From contig DLQI01000051.1 of the NCBI GenBank assembly GCA_002478745.1, positions 11,918 to 25,265 of the forward strand: a DNA stretch of 13,348 bases, in the 5' to 3' direction. Positions 1 through 7,473 of this stretch are shown piece by piece. Under the pieces are notes generated by a model. That model searched no databases. It was not told the origin of the DNA and worked only from the letters and a program-made list of their open reading frames with translations. The position numbers and the translations under genes are program-made. Source of the stretch: Rhodobacteraceae bacterium UBA7436 (GTDB lineage: Bacteria > Pseudomonadota > Alphaproteobacteria > Rhodobacterales > Rhodobacteraceae). How positions within the stretch are numbered: the stretch's first letter is position 1; each line of letters begins with the position of its first letter.

Positions 1-1202
1 CAACACCGATTTCACGTAAACCACTGTCCTTCGTTCTGCCAACCGCAGGCGGGATCGGCGCGTTCCTTGGATTATTCCTTGGAACGGGCAATGGCTCTGG
101 CCTAATTGGCATGCTTTTGGGCGCGGCTGTTATCGCTGCAATGGCATATGGTTTTATCGTCGATCTCCAAAATGAAAAGCTGGCAAAATGGATTTCGATC
201 ATTGGCTTTGGTATCGTCGGTTATATGTTTGGCGGGATTATCCTGACAATCGTGGCCAGCCTTGTCGGCATGTTTTATCACTGGTTGATCTATTGGTTAT
301 ACGAGGGTCGCTACCGCGCCAAATTGTTACCATACCTCACCGCTGGTCAGGTTCTTTGGCACTATGGTTTCCGTTGCATCGCAGCGCTGATCTTTATTTT
401 CCTGATCACACCAATCCTTGTGATCATCCCACTTAGCTTTAACGCGCAAGACTTCTTTACTTATACGCCAGGCATGTTGCGTCTGGACCCTGATGCGTAT
501 TCTTTGAAGCACTATCAGGACTTTTTTACCAACAACGAATGGCAACGTTCCTTGAAAAACTCACTGACCATCGCACCGATTGCAACGGTCATCTCAGTTT
601 CGCTTGGAACCCTTGCTGCGGTGGGCCTATCCCAAAGCCATATGCCGTTCAAAGGCACGATCATGGCGATCCTGATTTCACCAATGATTGTTCCGTTGAT
701 CATCTCAGCAACTGGTATGTTTTTCTTTTACTCCCAACTTGGGCAGTTCATGGAAAATTCCTTGGGGATGGATAAGAACTTAGTCGGCTATATCAAGGTT
801 ATCTTGGCGCACGCCGTTCTCGGTATTCCATTCGTCATCATCACAGTAACTGCAACGCTAGTTGGCTTTGACCAATCGCTAACACGTGCGGCCGCTAACA
901 TGGGTGCAAACCCAATGACCACGTTCTTCCGCATTCAAATGCCACTGATCTTGCCAGGTGTTATCTCTGGTGGCCTATTCGCTTTCATCACATCGTTTGA
1001 TGAAGTTGTTGTCGTGCTGTTCATTGGATCAGCTGGCCAAAAGACATTGCCATGGCAAATGTTCACCGGCTTGCGCGAGCAGATCAGCCCAACAATCCTA
1101 GCGGTCGCAACGATCCTAGTGGTTGTTTCGATCGGCTTGCTGACCGTGGTTGAGTTGTTGCGTCGCCGGTCCGAGCGTTTACGCGGCATGAGCCCTGCAT
1201 AG
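1..1202 (+). CDS. ABC transporter permease, PotC-type (5' end cut off by window edge)
   Basis: Inner-membrane permease subunit of an ABC importer, most like the spermidine/putrescine (PotC) or related small-molecule family. The reading frame is open from base 3 with no stop, so the gene begins outside the window; 399 residues are visible and the first ATG at 111 is internal. The visible part starts with a hydrophobic stretch and further membrane segments (about residues 30-100). A typical MetI-like permease domain follows, with several TM helices. The cytoplasmic EAA loop that docks on the ATPase is seen as LTRAAANMGANPMT followed by MPLILPGVISGG (window 874-975). The C-terminus is short and basic. 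The N-terminal membrane extension makes it longer than E. coli PotC, which is about 264 aa. The ATPase, binding protein and partner permease presumably lie upstream. The substrate cannot be told from this sequence. Confidence 0.9.
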   Translation, partial: TPISRKPLSFVLPTAGGIGAFLGLFLGTGNGSGLIGMLLGAAVIAAMAYGFIVDLQNEKLAKWISIIGFGIVGYMFGGIILTIVASLVGMFYHWLIYWLYEGRYRAKLLPYLTAGQVLWHYGFRCIAALIFIFLITPILVIIPLSFNAQDFFTYTPGMLRLDPDAYSLKHYQDFFTNNEWQRSLKNSLTIAPIATVISVSLGTLAAVGLSQSHMPFKGTIMAILISPMIVPLIISATGMFFFYSQLGQFMENSLGMDKNLVGYIKVILAHAVLGIPFVIITVTATLVGFDQSLTRAAANMGANPMTTFFRIQMPLILPGVISGGLFAFITSFDEVVVVLFIGSAGQKTLPWQMFTGLREQISPTILAVATILVVVSIGLLTVVELLRRRSERLRGMSPA

Positions 1203-1208
1203 GGTTTA

Positions 1209-1270
1209 GAGGGGGCCAACCCCCCGCTGCCATAGGGCAGAGTTCCCCGGAATTTATTTGGTAAGATGAA
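1209..1270. repeat. Rhodobacterales-type C-rich intergenic element
   Basis: Just after the permease stop lies GGGGG-CCAA-CCCCC (1211-1225, a small perfect hairpin). Next comes CTGCC-ATAG-GGCAG (1227-1240), then CCCCGGAATTTATTTGGTAAGATGAAG-like sequence to 1270. From memory, elements with a C-rich palindrome followed by a CCCCGGAGTATTT-like core and an AAGATGAAG-like tail occur in many copies between Rhodobacterales genes. This looks like a diverged copy. Its function is not established here; only one copy is in the window. Confidence 0.45.
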
Positions 1271-1308
1271 GCCCCGCGTTTACAATATGTAAGCGCGGGG
1301 CTTTTTTT
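1269..1308 (+). terminator. Rho-independent terminator of the permease gene
   Basis: GCCCCGCG (1271-1278) pairs perfectly with CGCGGGGC (1294-1301). The stem extends by G-U and A-U pairs around a short AT-rich loop and is followed by a run of seven T (1302-1308). It ends the plus-strand transcript. On the minus strand the hairpin lies just past the lytic transglycosylase stop but lacks a good T-run, so it may help end that transcript only weakly. Confidence 0.9.
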
Positions 1309-1310
1309 GA

Positions 1311-2633
1311 TTAGCGTAGTTTTTTGAGCAACCCCAAGGATGCATAGCCATCAGGGCGCAGGCTTTTGCTAAGCTGGAACGCACGAACGGCGTTGATCGT
1401 TTTGGGACCAATCAGGCCATCAACACCTTCGGTATCAAACCCTTGTGCAGTTAAGCGGCGTTGCATCTCTTGACGCTCCACAAACGTCAGGGCGCGGTCC
1501 CATGTAGGCCAACCTGATTTAATCGCAGGAGCGCCCTGTAGGCGATCACTTAGATGCCCGACACCAATCACGTAGGCATCCGCAGTATTATACTTTTCGA
1601 TAACACTAAAGTTATCAAAAATCAGAAAGGCTGCCCCATCCGCACCTGCCGGCAAAAGCACTGCAGCAGGGCCGTGGTTGGAAACAGAACCATTCACACC
1701 CTTCACCCCAAGCTTGCCCCAATCTGAGGGGCGTTTCGTGATGGCGCGATTGGCGAGGGTGTAATCGAAACCGTTAGGGATCGATACTTCAACACCCCAA
1801 GGCTGCCCTGTCTTCCATCCAAACTTCCTCAAGTAAGCTGCCGTGGAGGCCAACGCGTCCGTCGGGTCATCCGACCAAATATCACGTTTGCCGTCGCCGG
1901 TGAAATCAACCGCATACTCTAAGAAAGATGTCGGAATAAACTGAGTATGGCCCATGGCACCGGCCCAACTACCCGTCATGTTCGCAGGTGTCGTGTCGCC
2001 GTTTTGAATGATCTTTAGCGCTGCAATAAGTTGTTCTTCAAAGAACGCACCTCGTCGCCCATCGTAAGCAAGTGTCGCGAGCGATTGGATGACATCATTG
2101 TTGCCGCGAAAGCTGCCATAGGCACTTTCCAATCCCCATATTGCGGCAACAACCTCTTTGTCTACACCGTACTTTCGTTCAATCGCGCTCAACGTCTTTT
2201 GATGTTTCGCAAGCGCGGCCTTACCGTTCGAAATACGTGTGTCGGAAACTGCGGTTTTCAGATAGTCCCAAATCGTCTTGGTAAATTCAGATTGATTGCG
2301 ATCACGTTCAATAATGTCTGTATCATAGCGTATGCCAGCCAACGCAGCTTCCAGAACACGCTGATCAAGACCTGCCTCAGCAGCGCGTTTCTTGAAGCCG
2401 CGCAGCCAGCGTTTTAGGCCACCATCTGACGCAACTTGGATCGGCGCAACATCGGATTGATTGAGGATCACAAGATCCGTTAAAGGCGTCGATGGTGCTG
2501 TTGCTTGAAACGAAACTGTTTGAACCACATCGTTCCCAACAGAACTAAGAGTCGGGCCCATGATACCACCAGCAGAGAGCTGGCTAGAGCTAACAATGCC
2601 AACCGCCACAAAAAAGAGACCTTGAATTTTCAT
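1311..2633 (-). CDS. Secreted MltB-type lytic murein transglycosylase with C-terminal peptidoglycan-binding domain
   Basis: Periplasmic enzyme that cleaves the MurNAc-GlcNAc bond of peptidoglycan without water, forming 1,6-anhydroMurNAc ends. The product is 440 aa. Residues 1-22 look like a signal peptide (MKIQGLFFVAVGIVSSSQLS), with no lipobox Cys, so it is probably soluble. The SLT_2/MltB domain spans about 70-375. WGLESAYGSFRG contains the expected catalytic Glu (E169), and GSWAGAMGHTQFIPTSF (221-237) is a family hallmark. A PG_binding_1 domain fills about 387-440 (QRRLTAQGFD...GLIGPKTINAVRAFQ). The frame also opens at a TTG at 2702, overlapping the upstream stop, but the ATG at 2633 places the signal peptide at the N-terminus and has a GGGG stretch just upstream, so it is preferred. 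It lies 65 bp downstream of the WYL regulator. Confidence 0.92.
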   Translation of the reverse strand: MKIQGLFFVAVGIVSSSQLSAGGIMGPTLSSVGNDVVQTVSFQATAPSTPLTDLVILNQSDVAPIQVASDGGLKRWLRGFKKRAAEAGLDQRVLEAALAGIRYDTDIIERDRNQSEFTKTIWDYLKTAVSDTRISNGKAALAKHQKTLSAIERKYGVDKEVVAAIWGLESAYGSFRGNNDVIQSLATLAYDGRRGAFFEEQLIAALKIIQNGDTTPANMTGSWAGAMGHTQFIPTSFLEYAVDFTGDGKRDIWSDDPTDALASTAAYLRKFGWKTGQPWGVEVSIPNGFDYTLANRAITKRPSDWGKLGVKGVNGSVSNHGPAAVLLPAGADGAAFLIFDNFSVIEKYNTADAYVIGVGHLSDRLQGAPAIKSGWPTWDRALTFVERQEMQRRLTAQGFDTEGVDGLIGPKTINAVRAFQLSKSLRPDGYASLGLLKKLR

Positions 2634-2698
2634 AAATACGCCCCGCAAATTTATCGATTGTTTCGAGCCTAGCAACAAACAACCCACTGCGGAAGCAA

Positions 2699-3418
2699 TC
2701 AATCCAATGGCTTGCGATCTGCCGCCGATTGTCCACCGGCCTCACGGATAAGGTCAAGATGTTCTCGCAACAACGCGACGCGATGGGGACGGAAACTTTG
2801 ATCCGTGACATCTAACGTCAGCATCCGATCAAGTCGGAACACCCGCAAATCCTGACGCAAGAGGCACCAGGCCAAAAGGCAATTGCTGAAGTCCATGAAA
2901 ACAATGCCCAAGGGTTTTGCACTACGCGTCGTCGCTTGCCCACTGTTATCGACATAATCAAACCGCACACATTTCTCATCCCACGTTGCCCCTCGCAAGA
3001 TGGAGACATCAATGACAGGTGGCGTTGGTTTGCGAAAACGTCGTGCATCCAGAACGGCATGTTTAAGGCGGTGTGCCTGACGTTCAGGAACGCGCGACTG
3101 AATTTTTCCAAGGGCGGATTTCGCAGCTTTAGACAACGCGGGATCACCGACAACCATTACGTTTCGAAGACCCAAAACCAGCGCTTCCAATTCGTCGTTT
3201 TCAAATCCTAGTGGCGGCAGTGATGCATCCTCAATCAGGGTAAAGCCAAATCCAGCCTCCCCATCGATGACCGCGCCTAAACTGCGGAGTGTATCGATAT
3301 CACGATAGATCGTGCGCACTGACTTGCCCAAGTCATCAGAGAGCTGGGCAGCCGTTATTGGCGGCGACAAACGCCGCAAACTTTGCATCATTTGGAACAG
3401 GCGATGAGTGCGTGACAT
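2699..3418 (-). CDS. YafY-type transcriptional regulator (HTH_11 plus WYL domain)
   Basis: DNA-binding regulator of 239 aa. An N-terminal winged helix (about 4-60) contains the recognition segment LGKSVRTIYRDIDTLRSLG (30-48), highly typical of the HTH_11/YafY group. A C-terminal ligand-sensing WYL-type domain follows (about 135-205) with RFDYVDNSG and the signature-like LLAWCLLRQDLRVFRLDRM; the literal W-Y-L triplet is not kept, which is common in YafY relatives. The frame could be opened at a TTG at 3457, but that codon forms part of a likely -35 element. The ATG at 3418 starts the usual MSRTHRLFQMMQSLR and is preferred. It has no Shine-Dalgarno. It is divergent from the GST-like gene at 3500, the usual arrangement for a local regulator and its target; the effector is unknown. 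Confidence 0.88.
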   Translation of the reverse strand: MSRTHRLFQMMQSLRRLSPPITAAQLSDDLGKSVRTIYRDIDTLRSLGAVIDGEAGFGFTLIEDASLPPLGFENDELEALVLGLRNVMVVGDPALSKAAKSALGKIQSRVPERQAHRLKHAVLDARRFRKPTPPVIDVSILRGATWDEKCVRFDYVDNSGQATTRSAKPLGIVFMDFSNCLLAWCLLRQDLRVFRLDRMLTLDVTDQSFRPHRVALLREHLDLIREAGGQSAADRKPLD

Positions 3419-3427
3419 AATTTTACT

Positions 3428-3457
3428 ATCATAGATCGTACTGACATTAATTGACAA
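3428..3457 (-). promoter_or_regulatory. Likely promoter of the WYL regulator (leaderless)
   Basis: Read on the minus strand, TTGTCA (3457-3452), an 18-nt spacer and TATGAT (3433-3428) form a good sigma70-like promoter. The -10 ends only 9 nt before the ATG at 3418, so transcription would start within a few bases of the start codon. That fits the absence of a ribosome binding site. This is inference from sequence only. Confidence 0.5.
3442..3456. promoter_or_regulatory. Candidate operator: TGACA direct repeat with 10-bp period
   Basis: TGACATTAATTGACA carries two TGACA copies whose starts are exactly 10 bp apart, i.e. on the same DNA face. They lie within the -35/spacer region of the minus-strand promoter in the divergent regulator/GST interval. 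This would suit autoregulation and control of the GST-like gene by the WYL protein. No binding data are available. Confidence 0.35.
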
Positions 3458-3499
3458 CAGAGACCCCTAGATCAAAACCATCTGATAAAGGAATTTCAA

Positions 3500-4192
3500 A
3501 TGATCACTCTCGTCGCGTTTCCCGCCATGTTTGGCACCCGCAGTTCAAGTCCGTTTTCGATCAAAGCAGAATACCTGCTAAATATCGCGGGCGTATCTTG
3601 GACCAGACGAGATGAAGGCGACCCACGCAAATGGCCAAAGGGCAAGTTGCCCGCCATTGTTATCGATGCCCGCGTTGTTGGTGGGAGCGATGGTATCCAG
3701 CAGTACCTGGAGGACCAAGGTCACGATCTACACAAAGGGCTGTCTGAGTTCGACAAAGCCAGCGCACATACGTTTATCCGTATGGCCGAGGAACACATGT
3801 ACTTTCATTTGGTGCTGGACCGTTGGGGTAATAATGACGTTTGGCCAACCATTCGCGATGCATATTTCGCGACCATTCTCAAACTACCGCGCTTACTTGT
3901 AACGCGTGGTTTACGATCCAAACTGATGGCAGGCATGATGGCGCAAGGCCTAGGTCGCCTAACGCCAGCTGAGCGGATGGAACGCTTGGAACATGATCTA
4001 ATCGCGATTAAAGCAGCTCTGACACAGAGTAACTACCTATTCGGTGAAACACCTTGCGCAGCAGATGCGAGCGTTGCCGCGGTGCTTGCAACGATGCGCG
4101 CGACGCCCGTTGAAACGATACTATCGCGGCGCATTACCAGTGATCAGGTGCTGTCTTCTTATATCGATCGCGTCGACGCGGCCCTTGGTTAG
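3500..4192 (+). CDS. Glutathione S-transferase family protein, FAXC/metaxin-like
   Basis: A 230-aa cytoplasmic protein of GST fold. The N-terminal thioredoxin-like part (about 1-75) has SSSPFSIKAEYLLNIAGVSW (15-34), the KGKLPAIVID strand with its cis-Pro (47-56) and GSDGIQQYL (62-70), where Ser-Asp would contact the glutathione gamma-glutamyl group in true GSTs. The C-terminal helical part ends with YLFGETPCAADASVAAVL (179-196), the FAXC/Tom37-type C-terminal motif. The arrangement best fits the failed-axon-connections/metaxin branch, whose bacterial members have no settled reaction. The start at ATG 3500 is supported by AAAGGA at 3487-3492. Its stop TAG overlaps the convergent rnr stop by 3 bp. 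It is probably controlled by the divergent WYL regulator (inferred from position). Confidence 0.85.
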   Translation: MITLVAFPAMFGTRSSSPFSIKAEYLLNIAGVSWTRRDEGDPRKWPKGKLPAIVIDARVVGGSDGIQQYLEDQGHDLHKGLSEFDKASAHTFIRMAEEHMYFHLVLDRWGNNDVWPTIRDAYFATILKLPRLLVTRGLRSKLMAGMMAQGLGRLTPAERMERLEHDLIAIKAALTQSNYLFGETPCAADASVAAVLATMRATPVETILSRRITSDQVLSSYIDRVDAALG

Positions 4193-6447
4193 GGCCGCGA
4201 ACGATTCACTTTACGCTTCATCTTGGCGCTTTTGTGTTTGGCTTGCCCCGCTTTGCGGCGTGGTGAGCGACCCGCAGGGGATGAACGTCCACCGCGTGGA
4301 ACCTCTTTGCCCTCAACTGTCAGCAACTCTAGTGCAACGCCACCAGTGATCGGCGCGGCCTCTGTTAACTTTGCGGTGACCTGTTGACCAATGCGGTAAG
4401 TAAGTCCCGTATCTGCACCCATCAACGTTCCGGCTTCGCGATCAAAGTGGAAGTATTCACCACCCAATGAGCGGATTGGGACCAAACCATCGGCACCAGA
4501 ATCATCAAGCTTGATGAACATCCCGAACTTCGCGATCCCGTTGATGCGGCCAGTGAACTCTTCGCCCACACGCTCGGACAAATAGCTCGCTAAGTAGCGA
4601 TCTGTCGTATCCCGCTCCGCCATCATAGAACGGCGTTCAGTGTCGGAAATATGGGTCGCTGTTTGCTCTAGCTCGTCCACATCCGCAGGCGTCAAACCAT
4701 CGTCACCCCAACCATGTGACGTGACCAATGCACGGTGCACGATCAAATCAGAGTAACGGCGAATAGGTGACGTAAAGTGCGCATAACTTTTTAGCGCGAG
4801 GCCGAAGTGACCAAAGTTGGTCGGGCTATAATAGGCCTGCGTCATGCAACGCAAAGTCGTCAAGTTGATCAACTCTTCATCATCCGTGCCAGCAGCTTGT
4901 GCAAGCAAGCGGTTTAAATGCGACGTCTGCAAAACTTGACCACGGGCAAGGTTTAGGCCTGTCGCACTGGCGGTCTCACGTAGGGCATTCAACTTCTCTG
5001 TTGATGGCTCTTCGTGAACGCGGAAAAGTTGCGCAGTTTTCTTAGCGATCAGCGTTTCAGCCGCAGCTACGTTGGCCAGCACCATCAGCTCTTCGATCAA
5101 CTTGTGCGCGTCTAGACGATCCTTGAAATTCACGGATTGTACAGTTCCGTCATCACCCAAAACAATCTGGCGTTCTGGGAGGTTCAGCTCAAGCGGCTGA
5201 CGCAATTGGCGGGCCTCAACAAGCGCTGCATAAGCTGCGTAAAGCGGCTTAATAACAGGCTCTAACAGGGCCGCAGTGCGTTCATTCGGGTTGCCATCCA
5301 TCGCCTCTTGGACTTCTTCATAATGAAGGGACGCAGGTGACCGCATAAGGCCGCGTACGAATTCGTGGCTTAGCTTTTGACCATGGGCATCAAGCTTCAT
5401 ACGCACTGCGATACAAGCGCGCGGAACACCTTCGTGCAAGCTGCACAAGTCGCCAGACAAGCGATCAGGCAACATAGGCACAACGCGGTCAGGGAAATAA
5501 GTAGAGTTCCCGCGCTTGCGCGCTTCGCGATCCAGTGCAGAACCCGGCGTCACGTAAGCTGCAACATCAGCGATAGCGACCCATACGATATGGCCGCCTT
5601 CGTTTTCTGGATCGTCATCAAGGTGCGCATAACATGCATCATCGTGGTCACGCGCATCAGACGGATCAATCGTGACCAACGCCATTTCACGCAGGTCTGT
5701 GCGGCCATCCAATTCCATCGGTGTATGCGCGTCGGCCTCGGCCACCACGTCATCAGGGAAATCATCAGGGATGTTGTGCTGGTGAATCGCAATCAGTGAC
5801 ACCGCCTTTGGTGCCGATGGATCGCCAAGGCGTTCAACAATGCGTGCCTGCGGACGGCCCATGCGGCCCTTTGGACCGGACTGTTCTGCTTCAACCAATT
5901 CACCGTCTTTGGCACCGTTCATAGAACCCGCGCCAACCAGCCATTCATCGCTTTGGCCTTTGTCGATCGGAACAATACGGCCGCCTTCGGCACCTTTGCG
6001 AAAGACACCCAAAACGCGCTGTGGATTTGTACCAACGCGGCGAATCATGCGACCCTCATAGGCGTGTGTATCGCCCTCAACAGCAGTTAGGCGTGCAAGA
6101 ATTCGATCCCCTTCGCCCAGCGCTGGTTCAGATGCTTTGGTCACCAGCAGAACAACAGGTTCCGCACCAGTGCCGTGCCACTCCATCGGTTTGGCGTACA
6201 GATCACCGTCTGTACCCACACCCGTCACTTGCAATACGCTGACAGGGGGCAAACGATCTGGGTCGTTATAGGATTTCTGACGCTTCTCAAGATGCCCTTC
6301 GGCTTCGAGTTCTTTGAGCAAGCGTTTCAAGTCGATACGTGCAGCCCCTTTGATCCCAAAGGCCTTCGCGATATCGCGTTTGGCAGTCAGCGTTGGATTG
6401 GATGTGATCCAATCAAGAATTTCGGGCTTTGTAGGGATACGGCTCAT
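4189..6447 (-). CDS. rnr: Ribonuclease R (3'-5' exoribonuclease, RNB family)
   Basis: Processive hydrolytic exoribonuclease that degrades structured RNA, with roles in rRNA and tmRNA-linked quality control. The length of 752 aa is normal. An N-terminal winged-helix part (about 1-60) is followed by cold-shock-like OB folds, then the RNB catalytic domain. The motif DPSDARDHDD (261-270) gives the magnesium-binding aspartates D261, D267, D269 and D270, equivalent to E. coli RNase R D272, D278, D280 and D281. HFTSPIRRYSDLIVHR (557-572) is the second hallmark. An S1 RNA-binding domain spans about 627-710 (EEFTGRINGIAKFGMFIKL). The tail from about 718 is Lys/Arg-rich, as in other RNase R proteins. 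It lies 31 bp after the DUF2064 gene and is probably the last gene of the dapE-led cluster. The Shine-Dalgarno is weak. Confidence 0.97.
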   Translation of the reverse strand: MSRIPTKPEILDWITSNPTLTAKRDIAKAFGIKGAARIDLKRLLKELEAEGHLEKRQKSYNDPDRLPPVSVLQVTGVGTDGDLYAKPMEWHGTGAEPVVLLVTKASEPALGEGDRILARLTAVEGDTHAYEGRMIRRVGTNPQRVLGVFRKGAEGGRIVPIDKGQSDEWLVGAGSMNGAKDGELVEAEQSGPKGRMGRPQARIVERLGDPSAPKAVSLIAIHQHNIPDDFPDDVVAEADAHTPMELDGRTDLREMALVTIDPSDARDHDDACYAHLDDDPENEGGHIVWVAIADVAAYVTPGSALDREARKRGNSTYFPDRVVPMLPDRLSGDLCSLHEGVPRACIAVRMKLDAHGQKLSHEFVRGLMRSPASLHYEEVQEAMDGNPNERTAALLEPVIKPLYAAYAALVEARQLRQPLELNLPERQIVLGDDGTVQSVNFKDRLDAHKLIEELMVLANVAAAETLIAKKTAQLFRVHEEPSTEKLNALRETASATGLNLARGQVLQTSHLNRLLAQAAGTDDEELINLTTLRCMTQAYYSPTNFGHFGLALKSYAHFTSPIRRYSDLIVHRALVTSHGWGDDGLTPADVDELEQTATHISDTERRSMMAERDTTDRYLASYLSERVGEEFTGRINGIAKFGMFIKLDDSGADGLVPIRSLGGEYFHFDREAGTLMGADTGLTYRIGQQVTAKLTEAAPITGGVALELLTVEGKEVPRGGRSSPAGRSPRRKAGQAKHKSAKMKRKVNRSRP

Positions 6448-6478
6448 GGTGCCCGAATAGCACGCTAATGCGCCAACG

Positions 6479-7054
6479 TCATCGCAAATCGTCTACGGTG
6501 TCTATGTCTTGCAATTCATCGATCAAAGCGACCCTTAGCGCACCAAGGCTGGCACGCGTATCATCAAGTGCATGTTCGGTTGACCAACGTACATCTTGGA
6601 ACAATTTTGGAGACATTGGATTGGATCGCTTCAACCCAACCAACCAAAACCCCCCGTCAGGGGCAGGACCAAAAACGGCATCAGATGTGCCCAACGCTGC
6701 AAAAGCGCGCGCAATTTGAACAGGGCCAATGTCCGGAATGTCGGCACCGATTACGCATACTGGCCCAACAGGTATAGCCTGCATAACCCGAGCCATACGG
6801 TCCCCCAAATCTCCCTGCCTTTGTGCAATGCGTTCAAAATGCGCAGGCCAAACACGACTAAGCATTCCAGCACGATCAGGCGCGACAGCCAAAACAACGT
6901 TCCAACGTGGATCATCAATGCGGCGCAGCAGACGTTTCACCTGATGACGGAACCACCACGCCGAAGCCGTAAGACCAATATCTTTGCCAAGGCGTGTCTT
7001 CACTCGCCCAGCGCGCGGTTCTTTGACCATAACAATCAAAGTAGGACGGATCAT
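6479..7054 (-). CDS. DUF2064 / TIGR04282-type glycosyltransferase-like protein
   Basis: A 191-aa protein with a nucleotide-sugar-transferase-like Rossmann fold. KEPRAGRVKTRL (11-22) near the N-terminus is the nucleotide-binding type loop of this family. IGADIPDIGPVQIARAF (102-118) contains the D-x-P-D metal-binding type motif (D105, D108), and PAPDGGFWLVGL (130-141) is the strongest family signature. Members are often named arsenosugar biosynthesis glycosyltransferase by homology, but this copy has no arsenosugar genes beside it, so I would not assign a substrate. Its ATG overlaps the stop of the acetyltransferase gene as ATGA (7054-7051), suggesting translational coupling. rnr follows after 31 bp. 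Confidence 0.85.
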   Translation of the reverse strand: MIRPTLIVMVKEPRAGRVKTRLGKDIGLTASAWWFRHQVKRLLRRIDDPRWNVVLAVAPDRAGMLSRVWPAHFERIAQRQGDLGDRMARVMQAIPVGPVCVIGADIPDIGPVQIARAFAALGTSDAVFGPAPDGGFWLVGLKRSNPMSPKLFQDVRWSTEHALDDTRASLGALRVALIDELQDIDTVDDLR

Positions 7055-7473
7055 AAATCCAGTTCCATGTCACGATGCTCGATCTCAGCATCCAAAAAGA
7101 TCGGACCATAGGCGCGGTATCCAAGTTTCTCATAGAACGGAATCGCGTACATTTGTGCCCCTAACATAGACCTTTTTACGCCTTCTTGAGTTTTGCAAAC
7201 CTCAATGGTCTTGCGCATCAAAGCAGCACCAAGGCCGGTCCCACGCTGATCTTTAAGCACACAAACGCGCCCGATCTTTGCCGTATCACCTTTGATCAAA
7301 ACCCGTGCCGTTGCTTTTGGAACACCATCAACTGTCGCCAAAACATGTATCGAAACAGGGTCTAGATCATCGATCTCTTCTTCCTCAGAAACGCCCTGTT
7401 CCCCAATAAAAACCGTGCGACGCAAATCACGACAGGCTTCGATGTCGTCGGTTTGATGGATCTCGATGCTCAT
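7051..7473 (-). CDS. GNAT family N-acetyltransferase (YjcF/ElaA-like)
   Basis: A 140-aa single-domain acetyl-CoA-dependent N-acetyltransferase; the substrate is unknown. The N-terminal segment RRTVFIGEQGVSEEEEID (18-35) is typical of the YjcF/ElaA branch (VFxxEQ). The acetyl-CoA pyrophosphate loop is QRGTGLG (76-82), following strand IGRVCVLKD. IPFYEKLGY (111-119) is the usual GNAT motif B, with the Tyr that can act as general acid. The start is the ATG at 7473, which overlaps the dapE stop as ATGA, and its own stop overlaps the next ATG the same way. It is therefore the middle gene of a coupled trio. Nothing visible links it to lysine synthesis apart from position. Confidence 0.9.
   Translation of the reverse strand: MSIEIHQTDDIEACRDLRRTVFIGEQGVSEEEEIDDLDPVSIHVLATVDGVPKATARVLIKGDTAKIGRVCVLKDQRGTGLGAALMRKTIEVCKTQEGVKRSMLGAQMYAIPFYEKLGYRAYGPIFLDAEIEHRDMELDL

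Noticed and set aside
2634..2702. Upstream TTG extension of the lytic transglycosylase (463 aa), overlapping the regulator stop
   Set aside because: It would bury the clear signal peptide that starts at the ATG at 2633; the overlap looks incidental.
3419..3457. TTG-initiated 13-residue extension of the WYL regulator
   Set aside because: The codons coincide with a good -35/-10 promoter, and the family-typical start MSRTHRL begins at 3418.
5377..5799. 140-codon plus-strand open frame opposite rnr
   Set aside because: It is antisense to the conserved catalytic region of RNase R and has a His/Arg/Ile-rich composition typical of a shadow frame.
6596..7111. 171-codon plus-strand open frame opposite the DUF2064 gene
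   Set aside because: Shadow of a well-supported gene; no family motif, and it crosses two genuine minus-strand genes.
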